A stretch of DNA of 64,000 bases from Nitrospinia bacterium (GTDB lineage Bacteria > Nitrospinota > Nitrospinia > Nitrospinales > JAJDAT01), in NCBI GenBank assembly GCA_029261715.1, contig JAJDAT010000005.1:256487-320486 (forward strand), written 5' to 3'. Shown one piece after another: positions 1-8,446 of the stretch; position 1 is the stretch's first letter, and every line of letters starts with the position of its first letter. Under the pieces are notes generated by a model. That model saw only the letters and a program-made list of their open reading frames with translations. It made no database searches and was not told the origin of the DNA. A program made the position numbers and the translations under genes.

Positions 1-96
1 AATTTTTGTCTTTGCCGATTGTTATGCAAAATCAGTAAAGTTGACGTCTTGGGTTTCCGATATTATAGATAGGGATAAATATAAAAGGACAAATCT

Positions 97-1452
97 ATGA
101 GTTATGTGGAAGACGCGAGTTCAACCCAGGTTTTAGAAGGTAGCTTCAAGATAGAAAAAACGCCGTTAGATGCCGTTCAAGACCTTTTTGAGCTTGATGA
201 CCTGACGGATGATGAAGCTCAAATGATTCGGGAATGGGAGAACCTATTGTTGGAGTTGACTCCAGTATTGAGAATTGACGAATGGAAACGCGCTCAAAGA
301 ATGATCCGTCTGCAATTATCCAAAAGAGAGAGTAGGGGAGAGAACTTAAACGCTTTTAAACAAACAAAAAGTCATATTGATCCCGCAGGCAAGCGAGTCT
401 CTGGAAGACTGCAAACTAAAATGCTTGAATATAAAACGCCTCATATTTGGTCGACCCTACAAATACCTCTCACCGAAAATTGTAATTTGCTTTGTAAGCA
501 TTGCCCCAGGACTCAAAAGTATTTAAGTAAAGATATTCCTTTTGAAGCTTTTCAGGAATATTTATCCAGATTTTCGGCGGATAGATTTAAAAAGGTATTG
601 CTAAGTGATTTTGGCGAGCCGTTTTTGAGAAAAGATATTTTAAGGATTTTGCGTTTTGTAAAAGAAAGAGGATTTCATAATGTAGAAGTCGTTACAACGG
701 GAAACCTGATGAACGAGAATATGCGCAAAACGATTTTAGAAGAAGGTTTATTGGGGAAACTTATGATCTCTATTGAATCGGCGTCAAAAGATCTTTATGA
801 AGATATCAGAGGATCAGATTTTGAGTCGATGAAGAGCTGCATAGGAGACTTTATTCAATACAGGAACCAAATTGGATCGAAGAAACCAGAAGTATTTTTT
901 AACGCAGTATGTATGAAAGACAACGCTCACGAGCTTCCAATGATAATGGACTTAGCGGCAGAGCTTGGAGTTGATCATGTGCTGTTTGTTCATTTGAATG
1001 GGATTGTTAGCGATTTCTCAAGCGAAGAAAGAAGCGGGTTCGAAGAAAAAATGCTTTTTTCAAAAAATCATTTAAACACGTGCGATCCAGAATACGTTAA
1101 AGAAATTTTTAGTAAAGTTCATGAGAAATCCATTAAATATGGAATAGGGTATTTACCTCCGGAAGATTATTTAGAAACGGCAAATCCATTTGGTATAGAC
1201 GAATTGGCTGAACCCTGGCCAGAAAGTTCTAAGTGTGACCGTCCTTACGAGTGGGTACAAGTTCAATCCGACGGCAATGTTTATCCGTGTTGCCAAATAG
1301 CGCAGCGCTATTCAGTAGGAAATGTTCAAGATAAAACGTTTGAAGATGTTTGGAAGAGTCCTGAGTTTGTTGAATTCCGAGAAGGATTAAAAAACGGAAA
1401 TCCCAACAGATGGTGTGAAGTCTGCAACATCTATAATGGCAAACGATTTTAA
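97..1452 (+). CDS. Radical SAM / SPASM domain protein
   Basis: This is a radical SAM enzyme that should bind a [4Fe-4S] cluster and cleave S-adenosylmethionine. The CxxxCxxC motif (CNLLCKHC) uses Cys129, 133 and 136. A C-terminal SPASM-type set follows: Cys380, the CC pair 398/399, and Cys440/443 (WCEVC), which would bind auxiliary clusters. The first ~115 residues are a charged helical extension with no recognised domain. AAAGGA precedes the ATG at good spacing. SPASM enzymes often modify ribosomal peptides or proteins, but the substrate here is unknown. It lies two genes from a small repeat peptide and an exporter, which is suggestive only. Length (451 aa) is normal and no frameshift is seen. 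Confidence 0.88.
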   Translation: MSYVEDASSTQVLEGSFKIEKTPLDAVQDLFELDDLTDDEAQMIREWENLLLELTPVLRIDEWKRAQRMIRLQLSKRESRGENLNAFKQTKSHIDPAGKRVSGRLQTKMLEYKTPHIWSTLQIPLTENCNLLCKHCPRTQKYLSKDIPFEAFQEYLSRFSADRFKKVLLSDFGEPFLRKDILRILRFVKERGFHNVEVVTTGNLMNENMRKTILEEGLLGKLMISIESASKDLYEDIRGSDFESMKSCIGDFIQYRNQIGSKKPEVFFNAVCMKDNAHELPMIMDLAAELGVDHVLFVHLNGIVSDFSSEERSGFEEKMLFSKNHLNTCDPEYVKEIFSKVHEKSIKYGIGYLPPEDYLETANPFGIDELAEPWPESSKCDRPYEWVQVQSDGNVYPCCQIAQRYSVGNVQDKTFEDVWKSPEFVEFREGLKNGNPNRWCEVCNIYNGKRF

Positions 1453-1513
1453 AAATATTACAGGTAGGTCAAGTATTTAGTCATTTCCATTATTAAATTT
1501 GTTTTTCATACTT

Positions 1514-2404
1514 TTAACCAAAATTCAAAAGTTCATGAGTCATAAGTAAATCCGCTACTGGATTGGCAATCGTTCGTGGAGACGACACTAAAAAAATTTC
1601 TTCATACACTCCTTCTAAATTCCCTAGGGCCGTCATCTTTTGTTCTTGGGCAAAAGATTGGCTGACAAAATCAGGCAAAGCGACGAGTCCCATTCCCCTG
1701 CTAGCCATTAATTTCTGAACGCTAGTATCTTGAGTTTCCATTACTACCTCAATATTAATTTGATTAGAACGGAAATAGTGATCTAAGTCGTGGCGACGTT
1801 TGCTGTGAAATGTGGGCAGTAAGAAGGGCTGGCCTTGAAGGGATTTTGGAAATCCTTTTTTAAGATGGAGAAAACCTTGCGTCCCAAAAACTGATAGCGG
1901 ATGTCGTCCTAATGATCGAATAGAGAAGCGACGCAAATCTCCTACGTCGGGTTGATAGTCGGCAACTACAAGGTCGACTCTATGTGAAAGCAACTCTCGA
2001 AACAAGAGATCCCCTGTGCCTTCTAGAACCGTTATGGTACATGGTCCCCATGTTAAGGCTGCATCGGTAAGGTGTCGGATTACTGTTTTCGGGATGCTGT
2101 CAAGAACTCCAATTTCCAAATGAACTTTTCGCAAAAAAGATCCCGCCTGCAACACTTCTTTAAGTTCGTCGCCTAAACCAAAAATCTGATTGGCAAACTC
2201 CAAAGTGACCTGGCCTGCCTGAGTTAGTATGAGTCTGCGGTTTTTTCGTTCAAATAAAAGATGCCCCAATTGCTCTTCCAATTGCTTGATTTGAATGCTG
2301 ATGGCAGGTTGGCCCAAGTTTAGCTTTCCTGATGCTTTGGCAATGCTACCTTCCTGAGCTACCACTTGGAAGTAATGTAAATGCTGATAATTCAACCAAA
2401 TCAT
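1514..2404 (-). CDS. LysR-family transcriptional regulator, NhaR-like
   Basis: This is a DNA-binding regulator of the LysR family. Residues 1-65 form the winged helix-turn-helix (ASGKLNLGQPAISIQIKQLE), followed by the effector-binding domain to residue 296. The opening NYQHLHYFQVVAQEGSI resembles NhaR, the activator of Na+/H+ antiporter genes, rather than generic LysR proteins. No antiporter gene is adjacent. It is divergent from the small repeat protein at 2548, and LysR regulators usually control the divergent neighbour. The intergenic region holds one copy of a ~77-bp element that recurs upstream of the hlyD-like gene, so both units may be its targets (inference). Confidence 0.87.
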   Translation of the reverse strand: MIWLNYQHLHYFQVVAQEGSIAKASGKLNLGQPAISIQIKQLEEQLGHLLFERKNRRLILTQAGQVTLEFANQIFGLGDELKEVLQAGSFLRKVHLEIGVLDSIPKTVIRHLTDAALTWGPCTITVLEGTGDLLFRELLSHRVDLVVADYQPDVGDLRRFSIRSLGRHPLSVFGTQGFLHLKKGFPKSLQGQPFLLPTFHSKRRHDLDHYFRSNQINIEVVMETQDTSVQKLMASRGMGLVALPDFVSQSFAQEQKMTALGNLEGVYEEIFLVSSPRTIANPVADLLMTHELLNFG

Positions 2405-2413
2405 AAAAGCCTA

Positions 2414-2490
2414 ATAGTTTAATTTTTTTAAAGTATAGCATAAAAAGATTTAAGTAACTTTAATGAATTAAAAGGCTCTAAATATTCAAA
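2414..2490 (+). promoter_or_regulatory. Regulatory element, copy 1 of a duplicated ~77-bp upstream sequence
   Basis: This AT-rich stretch lies between the LysR gene and the small repeat protein. It aligns without gaps to 3098-3174 (constant offset of 684 bp) at roughly 70 % identity by eye. The strongest blocks are ATAGTTTAA, ATAAAAAGATTTAAG and TCTAAAT. It probably contains the operator and promoter for the repeat protein and possibly the regulator's autoregulatory site. A small hairpin (CTTCTA / TAGAAG, 2492-2512) follows in the presumed leader. Confidence 0.55.
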
Positions 2491-2547
2491 GCTTCTATCT
2501 GCTTGGTAGAAGTAAGAATACTTAATCTTAACCAGGGAGAAGTTGCA

Positions 2548-2898
2548 ATGTACAGACAAACGAAGGTCTTGATGGCAATGTTAGTATCGCTGTGTTTTCT
2601 GGTGACACCTATGTTGGCGTTTGCTGGAGGTTACCCTCAGGGCGATAATTCCGCTGCTAATGTCGGTGTTCCAAAAGGATGGGTACCAAAGGTTGAGGGG
2701 CAATCTGGCAGGAAACCTGGCGGGAATAAGTTTCCTCCGGGCGACAACTCTGCCGCTAATGTTGGTGTTCCAAAGGCCTGGGAACCTACCTCGGAGGCAG
2801 CCAGTTGGGGGTCGAGCGGTTCGCAAAGTAGCAGGCTACCAAAAGAAGGCAACGACCGCGCCAATGTGGGAGTTCCTAAAGTCTGGATGCCTAAGTAA
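2548..2898 (+). CDS. Small secreted protein with three NVGVPK-type repeats
   Basis: The ORF track starts at 2503, but ATG 2548 has AGGGAGA just upstream and gives a clean Sec signal peptide (MYRQTK..., hydrophobic core, cleavage near AFAGG). The 116-aa precursor has three imperfect repeats: GDNSAANVGVPKGWVPK, GDNSAANVGVPKAWEPT and GNDRANVGVPKVWMPK, joined by Gly/Ser/Pro-rich linkers. There are no cysteines in the mature part and no known catalytic motif. It sits between a LysR regulator and a HlyD/TolC/ABC operon and shares the duplicated upstream element with that operon. Function is unknown. It could be a processed peptide precursor or a periplasmic partner of the exporter. Confidence 0.8.
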   Translation: MYRQTKVLMAMLVSLCFLVTPMLAFAGGYPQGDNSAANVGVPKGWVPKVEGQSGRKPGGNKFPPGDNSAANVGVPKAWEPTSEAASWGSSGSQSSRLPKEGNDRANVGVPKVWMPK

Positions 2899-2910
2899 GG
2901 GTTGAATAAT

Positions 2911-2957
2911 AAGGAAGAATTCTCCTGAGAATCATTCTTAGGAGAGTTCTTTCTTGG
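2911..2957 (+). terminator. Probable hairpin terminator after the repeat protein
   Basis: AAGAATTCTCCT (2915-2926) pairs with AGGAGAGTTCTT (2940-2951) with one mismatch, and an inner AGAAT/ATTCT helix extends the stem. The T-run is weak (TTCTTTCTT). The rest of the 515-bp gap to 3414 holds the second copy of the duplicated regulatory element and a possible short leader ORF. Confidence 0.5.
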
Positions 2958-3097
2958 GATTAAATGTCTGGCGTCAAATTAAAATAGACCAAAGCGTGTG
3001 AACGACATCATCAAAAAATGGTTTCCAGCGAGTAAAAAACTAAGAGATTCTTTCTGAAGTACTTTTGTAAAAAGGAGAATTATAGGGGGGAGGAATT

Positions 3098-3174
3098 ATA
3101 GTTTAACTTTTTTAAGGGGTTTTATAAAAAGATTTAAGCAATTTAAATCATAAGAACGCTTCTAAATGCTTTAA
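3098..3174 (+). promoter_or_regulatory. Regulatory element, copy 2, upstream of the hlyD-tolC-ABC operon
   Basis: This is the second copy of the element at 2414-2490, aligned without gaps. The 17-bp spacing between ATAGTTTAA and ATAAAAAGATTTAAG is conserved. It lies ~240 bp before the hlyD-like start, so the operon would have a long leader. Conserved spacing in otherwise drifting AT-rich DNA suggests a binding site for a common regulator, most simply the adjacent LysR protein (inference). Confidence 0.55.
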
Positions 3175-3413
3175 ACTTATTAGGATGAGACCTCTATTAC
3201 TAACTAAAAATACCAAAAATTCCGATAGTTTAATTAAATGATGTAAATTAACTTATAATTAATATAAAATAGATAGAATCACTAAAATTATAAAAAAATT
3301 TAAAGCTTGTTTGGGGTAGTTGTATGTACCGTTCCCTATCCTCAAAAATTGGTTCACATGAGGAACAAGTTTAAGAAATTATTCTTGCTGATTTCTTCTA
3401 TGCCAGAAAAATA

Positions 3414-4841
3414 ATGACCGAACAAAAATTGGAAAAAATTCCAGCTATTGACGAGTCTGACCAGAAATATAGTGGGTTTACCGAGGATTTATTGGCTAGT
3501 AACAAGCCGTTAAAATCTAAAAACTTAGTCAAAATTCCTCGACGTTTGTACACGTGGTCACGATTCGCTCTCATTTTCTTTTTATTTTTTGCGACTATTG
3601 TGAGTTTTGTGCCTTGGACGCAGACAGTAACGGTTCAAGGCAAGCTGTCGGCATATTTCCCGGCAGAACGATCGCAAGAGATTCATGCGCAGATTAATGG
3701 GAGCATACAACATTGGCATGTCAATGAAGGAGATATGGTTAAGAAAGGGGACTTGGTTCTTGAATTGGCAGATATTAGTCCTAAGTTCATGGCTCCCGAT
3801 CTTTTGCAACGATTGGATCAATCTCGTGAAGCGTTGGAGCAACAACGACAAGCAGCCTTGGAGCGCGCAAAAATCTTTGCGGACCGAATAGATGAAATGA
3901 GGGCCTTGGCCGAAGCGGCTACAGGTTCGGCCGAGGCCAGAGTATCCGAAGCTGACAATAAAGTGATAGGTACAGAGTTACAAGCGACTCCAGCCAAAGG
4001 AGCTGAGGAAACCGCCGCGTTAAATTTAGAACGATCGCGTTTGCTTGAAGCGCAGGGATTAATCTCAAGACGCGAATTGGAACTTGCTATTCAAGCGACA
4101 AAGGAAGCTGAGGCAGGTTTGAAAGCGAATGAAGCTAAGTTACGCGAAGTTCAAGAAGGGCGCCGCGCTTTAGCTTACAATCGTGAAAAAATCGACGCTG
4201 AGTTGGTGCAAAGTTTATTAAATACTAGATCAAAGCGAGCCTCGGCGCTTAGTGATGCCGCCAAAGCTTCGAAGGAATTAGCTGATTTAGAATTGACTCG
4301 ATCTATTGTGGTTCAGAGACGTGTTGCCAGCCGCGTTATCGCTCCTCTTGATGGAACGATAGTGCGTTTGACGCCAATTGGTCCTAGTGAAATCGTGCAT
4401 CCAGGAGATTTGTTGTTTACCATTGTGCCCAAGAGTCCAACGCCAGCGGTTGAAATGTGGGCGAATGACATTGACGCTCCTCTCCTGAGACAAGGCCGCC
4501 CAGTTCGGCTACTTTTTCAAGGAGTCCCTGCTATTCCTCTTCCGGCATGGCCGGAATTGATGGCTGGTACTTATGACGGTTTTATTCAAGTGGTGGATCA
4601 ATCCGCATCGGCAAATGGACAGTTTCGTTTATGGGTAGTACCCGATACTCAACGTCGAAAATGGCCGCCTCAGTTACATGTACGGCAGGGAACGCAGGTG
4701 ATGGGCTGGGTGATCTTAAATCGAGTTCCTTTGTGGTATGAGATGTGGCGCCGTTTTAATTTGTTCCCAGCAGACTATAAATCAGGCAGTAGAAGTTTGA
4801 TGGACGTCTTTTTGTCAAAAGCTGGACGACCGGGTAAGTAA
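3414..4841 (+). CDS. HlyD-family periplasmic adaptor (membrane fusion protein)
   Basis: This adaptor would connect an inner-membrane transporter to a TolC-type channel. Residues 1-48 are cytoplasmic and one membrane segment follows (FALIFFLFFATIVSFVPW). A lipoyl-like half motif (NGSIQHWHVNEGDMVKKGD) comes next, then a long coiled-coil hairpin to about residue 290. The second lipoyl half (SRVIAPLDGTIVRL) and a beta-barrel region complete it. Length (475 aa) is typical. There is no clear Shine-Dalgarno before ATG 3414. A possible short ORF (3358-3414) ends in a TAATG overlap and could couple translation. The TolC-like gene follows after 66 bp. Confidence 0.87.
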   Translation: MTEQKLEKIPAIDESDQKYSGFTEDLLASNKPLKSKNLVKIPRRLYTWSRFALIFFLFFATIVSFVPWTQTVTVQGKLSAYFPAERSQEIHAQINGSIQHWHVNEGDMVKKGDLVLELADISPKFMAPDLLQRLDQSREALEQQRQAALERAKIFADRIDEMRALAEAATGSAEARVSEADNKVIGTELQATPAKGAEETAALNLERSRLLEAQGLISRRELELAIQATKEAEAGLKANEAKLREVQEGRRALAYNREKIDAELVQSLLNTRSKRASALSDAAKASKELADLELTRSIVVQRRVASRVIAPLDGTIVRLTPIGPSEIVHPGDLLFTIVPKSPTPAVEMWANDIDAPLLRQGRPVRLLFQGVPAIPLPAWPELMAGTYDGFIQVVDQSASANGQFRLWVVPDTQRRKWPPQLHVRQGTQVMGWVILNRVPLWYEMWRRFNLFPADYKSGSRSLMDVFLSKAGRPGK

Positions 4842-4907
4842 TGGAAGATTGCATCTTATTTAGAGATATCAATTTACGGATAAATAAGTCTTGCGAGAGG
4901 AGACATT

Positions 4908-6365
4908 ATGAGAGGTAAGCAAATTGCTGTTGTGGGGGCGTTGATTCTATTTACCGCCGCTCCTCTGTGGGCAAAAGAAATTTTGCAAATGTCTCTAAAT
5001 AAAACTCCGACTTCAATTCTGACCCTCCAGTCGGTGTTAAAACGGGTGGAAGAAGGACACCCGCTTCTACGAGGAAGCCAAACGGAAAAGATGGTGGCTA
5101 GCGGTAAACTGCTTAAGGCTTTGGGGCAATTTGAACCCACTTTTGTTAACGATTTTGAATTGGAACGGCTTGCAAAAGATGATCGAACTAAGAGCGTTGG
5201 ATTTAATGACACGTTTGTGGAGATGCTTCATCCATGGGGCATCAGAGGGTTTGCCGGTTTTCGAACTGGGATTGGCGATGTAAAACCAGCAGATTTAGGT
5301 ATTAATGATTCCAATCAGCCTTTGTTAGGTATCGCAATTCCCCTTCTTCGAGGATTAATGACAAATCGGGCTAGCGCCAAATTAAAGAAATCCTCGCTGG
5401 CGGAAAAACAAGCGAATCTGCAAATCCAGCAAGCGCGGCAAGATTTGTATCTTGGCGCCGCAAGACAATATTGGAATTGGGTGGCGGCATGGAAGCTTAT
5501 GGATTTACAAAAAAATGCGGTTGCTGTGGCGCAAGAACGTCTAGTCCAATTAACGAAACAAGTCGAAGCTGGCGCAAGAGCAAAGTTTGATATCGTCGAA
5601 GCAAACCAAGAAGTGCAACGGAGAAGAGATAAACTAATTAAGACGAGACGCAAGGTTGATGAAGAGCAATTTAAACTCGCGTTGTTCTTGTGGGAAAACG
5701 ACAACTTAATTGTTCCCGATAATTATAAGGCTCCCTTATTCCCATTAACGCAACTAGATAATTCATTAACTGCATTAGAGAGAGGTAAACGGCGCGCTGT
5801 CACACTCCGTCCGGAATTACATTTAGTGAGTTTGGAAGCTGAGTTTAATCATATCGATTTAGAGGTTGCAGAAAATAATTTACTTCCAGATCTGTCTGTA
5901 GAGGTTGAGCCCTCCAGGAAGCCAGACGAGTTTGTCTTGGGTCTGGGGTATCGATTTGGAGTTAAATTTAGTATGCCGTTTTTTCAGCGTGGAGCTCGCG
6001 GAGATCTTCTCAAGAAGAGGGGCAAAGCTCAACGGTTAAGGCTTCTTCAGCGGTATCGACTAAAACAAGTGACGATGGATGTGGCGAACGCTACTTCAGC
6101 CGTTATGCGCGCTGATGAGCGCATTAAAGTTTTGCAGAAGTCCCTTGAATTTGCGCAAAAATTAGAAAAGGGAGAACGCACTCGTTTGAAACTAGGCGCT
6201 ACGACTTTGCTCATTGTTAATCTTCGAGAGCGTAATGTTCTTAAAGCCGCCGAGGGGCTTATAACAGTTAAAGCCGATTATCAAAAAGCCCTTGCCTTAT
6301 ATAAATGGTCGACCGGGGAGTGGGTGAATGGATCATCTCCTATTGACGATCAGAGGAGGCAATAG
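4908..6365 (+). CDS. TolC-family outer-membrane efflux protein
   Basis: This is the outer-membrane channel of the exporter. It has an N-terminal signal peptide (MRGKQIAVVGALILF..., cut near LWAKE) and two long helical OEP repeats rich in heptad patterns (around residues 165-250 and 370-460). AGAGGAGA precedes the ATG. Length (485 aa) fits the TolC family. Its end is followed at once by the ABC gene, whose ribosome-binding site lies inside the last codons of this ORF, so hlyD-like, tolC-like and ABC form one operon. Substrate is unknown. Confidence 0.85.
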   Translation: MRGKQIAVVGALILFTAAPLWAKEILQMSLNKTPTSILTLQSVLKRVEEGHPLLRGSQTEKMVASGKLLKALGQFEPTFVNDFELERLAKDDRTKSVGFNDTFVEMLHPWGIRGFAGFRTGIGDVKPADLGINDSNQPLLGIAIPLLRGLMTNRASAKLKKSSLAEKQANLQIQQARQDLYLGAARQYWNWVAAWKLMDLQKNAVAVAQERLVQLTKQVEAGARAKFDIVEANQEVQRRRDKLIKTRRKVDEEQFKLALFLWENDNLIVPDNYKAPLFPLTQLDNSLTALERGKRRAVTLRPELHLVSLEAEFNHIDLEVAENNLLPDLSVEVEPSRKPDEFVLGLGYRFGVKFSMPFFQRGARGDLLKKRGKAQRLRLLQRYRLKQVTMDVANATSAVMRADERIKVLQKSLEFAQKLEKGERTRLKLGATTLLIVNLRERNVLKAAEGLITVKADYQKALALYKWSTGEWVNGSSPIDDQRRQ

Positions 6366-6372
6366 CAAAATT

Positions 6373-8028
6373 ATGACTGTTCCTTCTCTAAGAGAAAACC
6401 TGGATCGCCTTGGTTCCTTTCTGAGTCAAGACCGCTCTATTATTTTACCGATTTTTACCTACGCTATTGTGGTTGGTTTGTTTTCTCTTATTATTCCTTT
6501 AACGGTCCAGGAATTAGTAAACACGTTTGCATTTGCTATATCTCCCGTAATGGTCGTTACGCTTGTTGGCATTATGGCTGGCATCCTATTGTTTGTGGGA
6601 ATATTCAAAATTTTGCAATTCTACGCGATGGACATTCTGGAAAGGCGAATCTTTGTTCGCATGGCTCTAAGGCTGGCCCAGGTGTTGCCGCAATTTAAAG
6701 AGAAAACATTTCGATCTGATTCTGTAAATCTTTTTCTTGAAACGGTGTTTCTCCAAAGGTCTCTTTCTAGTCTCTTTGTGGATCTTATAAATGTGTTGGT
6801 TGGCGGGTTTATTGGAATGACCTTGCTCGCTTTGTATCACCCATATTTTGTGTTCTTTGACGTCGCGTTAATTTTATCCGTGATTATTATCGGAATTTTA
6901 GGGAAAGGTGGTTTGGGAAGAACGATTCACATGTCTGAAACAAAATATGAAACGTTTCATTGGTTCCAAGAAGTTGCCGATAACCTTTTGCATTTCAAAG
7001 CCGCTAATTGTTCAAATCTTATTCTGCAAAAAGTCGATACATTAGCGGAGGATTATGTTCGAGCGCGTCAATCTCGGTTTAGCGTTTTGTTGCGCCAATA
7101 TATCGGTTCTATTTCGCTCCAAGTTTTTCTACACACGGGATTGTTAGGAACTGCCGGATGGTTATTAAGTCAAGATGAATTGACCTTGGGGCAACTAGTT
7201 GCGGCAGAAGTGATAATCGCCAGTTTGCTTCTTAACATTGATTCGGTAATGAAACGTTCGTACGTCGTGTTTTATTTTTTCACGGCTTTAGCTGAACTCG
7301 ATCATTTATTTTCTTTGCCTCAAGATAAAGCGGGCAATGAATCGGGTCTATCCGTTCCTCAGTCCGATGCCGCTGGGCTGCATCTTAAATGCAACCAATT
7401 GAATTGGGAGAGCGACACAGAGTCGCTTCCTAAAGAAATTTCTTTTGAAGCTTTTCCAGGAGAAAAATGGGCGTTGATATGTGGGACCGAATGGGCGCGT
7501 AAACACGTATCGTTATTATTAGCAGGTTTAGATCAACCTTCATCGGGGGCTGTGAAATATAATGAGGTTGATTTAAGAAACCTCTCTACGGATCAAATTG
7601 GTTCCCAGCGAAGCATTCTTTTTTCGCGAGATCTCACCTTATTTAAAGGATCGGTAGTTGAGAATATCAAGATGGGACGGCCAGGCATAGAATCCGAAGA
7701 TTTGTTATGGGCGTTATCTTTTTCGCAATTAGATAAAGAACTCGAAGCATTTCCCGATGGTTTAGAAACGATTGTCCATGAAGGCGGTAAAGAGTTCACT
7801 CTCAGCCAACGTTTAAGAATTTTGTTGGCAAGAGCGATAGTCACGCGCCCGTCTCTTTTGATTTTAGATGGAGCTATGCAGGAAGTTCCCGATGATATCC
7901 GAGAAACCCTTTTGCATCGCCTTAGTTCTAGCGATTGCCCTTGGACGTTGATCATTGTCACCACAGACCAACGTGCAAAAACTTTTGTTGATAAGCATTT
8001 ATCCCTTTCTGATCTCTCACAGGAATAA
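6373..8028 (+). CDS. ABC exporter-like protein with a degenerate ATPase domain
   Basis: The start is placed at ATG 6373 (551 aa), since AGAGGAGG at 6352-6359 precedes it; the ORF track's 6328 start overlaps the tolC-like gene. The N-terminal half has about six membrane segments of the type-I exporter fold. The C-terminal half aligns to an ABC ATPase but lacks catalytic residues. Walker A reads GTEWARKHV instead of GxxGxGK[ST], the signature is FTLSQ instead of LSGGQ, the Walker B glutamate is Gly (LLILDGAM), and the H-loop histidine is absent. The reading frame is intact over its full length, so it looks maintained rather than decaying. It may need a separate ATPase or act as a non-ATP-driven channel. 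There is no C39 peptidase domain. Confidence 0.85.
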   Translation: MTVPSLRENLDRLGSFLSQDRSIILPIFTYAIVVGLFSLIIPLTVQELVNTFAFAISPVMVVTLVGIMAGILLFVGIFKILQFYAMDILERRIFVRMALRLAQVLPQFKEKTFRSDSVNLFLETVFLQRSLSSLFVDLINVLVGGFIGMTLLALYHPYFVFFDVALILSVIIIGILGKGGLGRTIHMSETKYETFHWFQEVADNLLHFKAANCSNLILQKVDTLAEDYVRARQSRFSVLLRQYIGSISLQVFLHTGLLGTAGWLLSQDELTLGQLVAAEVIIASLLLNIDSVMKRSYVVFYFFTALAELDHLFSLPQDKAGNESGLSVPQSDAAGLHLKCNQLNWESDTESLPKEISFEAFPGEKWALICGTEWARKHVSLLLAGLDQPSSGAVKYNEVDLRNLSTDQIGSQRSILFSRDLTLFKGSVVENIKMGRPGIESEDLLWALSFSQLDKELEAFPDGLETIVHEGGKEFTLSQRLRILLARAIVTRPSLLILDGAMQEVPDDIRETLLHRLSSSDCPWTLIIVTTDQRAKTFVDKHLSLSDLSQE

Positions 8029-8060
8029 GAGTCGCTCTGAAGTTCTCGAAGCGTGTTTTT

Positions 8061-8270
8061 ACCGCAAAGATGCTAAGGACGCAAAGAAGGTCAAGAAACG
8101 AGTTTAGTGGCGCTACCGCTTTGCTTTCAAGTTTTAAATAGTGCATGAAAACTAAAAATCCGCTTTGTTCAAACTCATCCCTCTAGCTTAGCCTGCCCTG
8201 AACTTGTCGAAGGGTCGCCCCGATTTAAATAATTGTCATGCTGAGCTTGTCGAAGCGCGACCACCTTTTA
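8061..8270 (+). repeat. Dispersed repeat modules in the 8029-8446 gap
   Basis: This gap holds a module ACCGCAAAGATGCTAAGGACG (8061-8090), a CTGAACTTGTCGAAGGGTCG stretch (8193-8217) and GTCATGCTGAGCTTGTCGAAG followed by CGACCACCTTT (8234-8270). The same modules recur in reverse at 32441-32513. I see no other gene in this stretch. Confidence 0.7.
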
Positions 8271-8446
8271 TAAATCCCACAATCTCTTTTTAAAAGGTGA
8301 GAATTGATATTTTGTATGCGAAAATAAATCTTCGTGAAGTTTATTGTTAGATTTAAAATTACTTGTGAGATGGTTTTATGGCCGATGAAAAACTAGTGGA
8401 GCTGTTAAAAGAGGGCCCAGAAAAATTTAACGAGAGTGGAGTGGTA

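Noticed and set aside
2621-2905. 94-aa ORF overlapping the repeat protein in another frame
   Set aside because: It is a shadow frame; signal peptide, ribosome-binding site and repeats all support the 2548-2898 frame.
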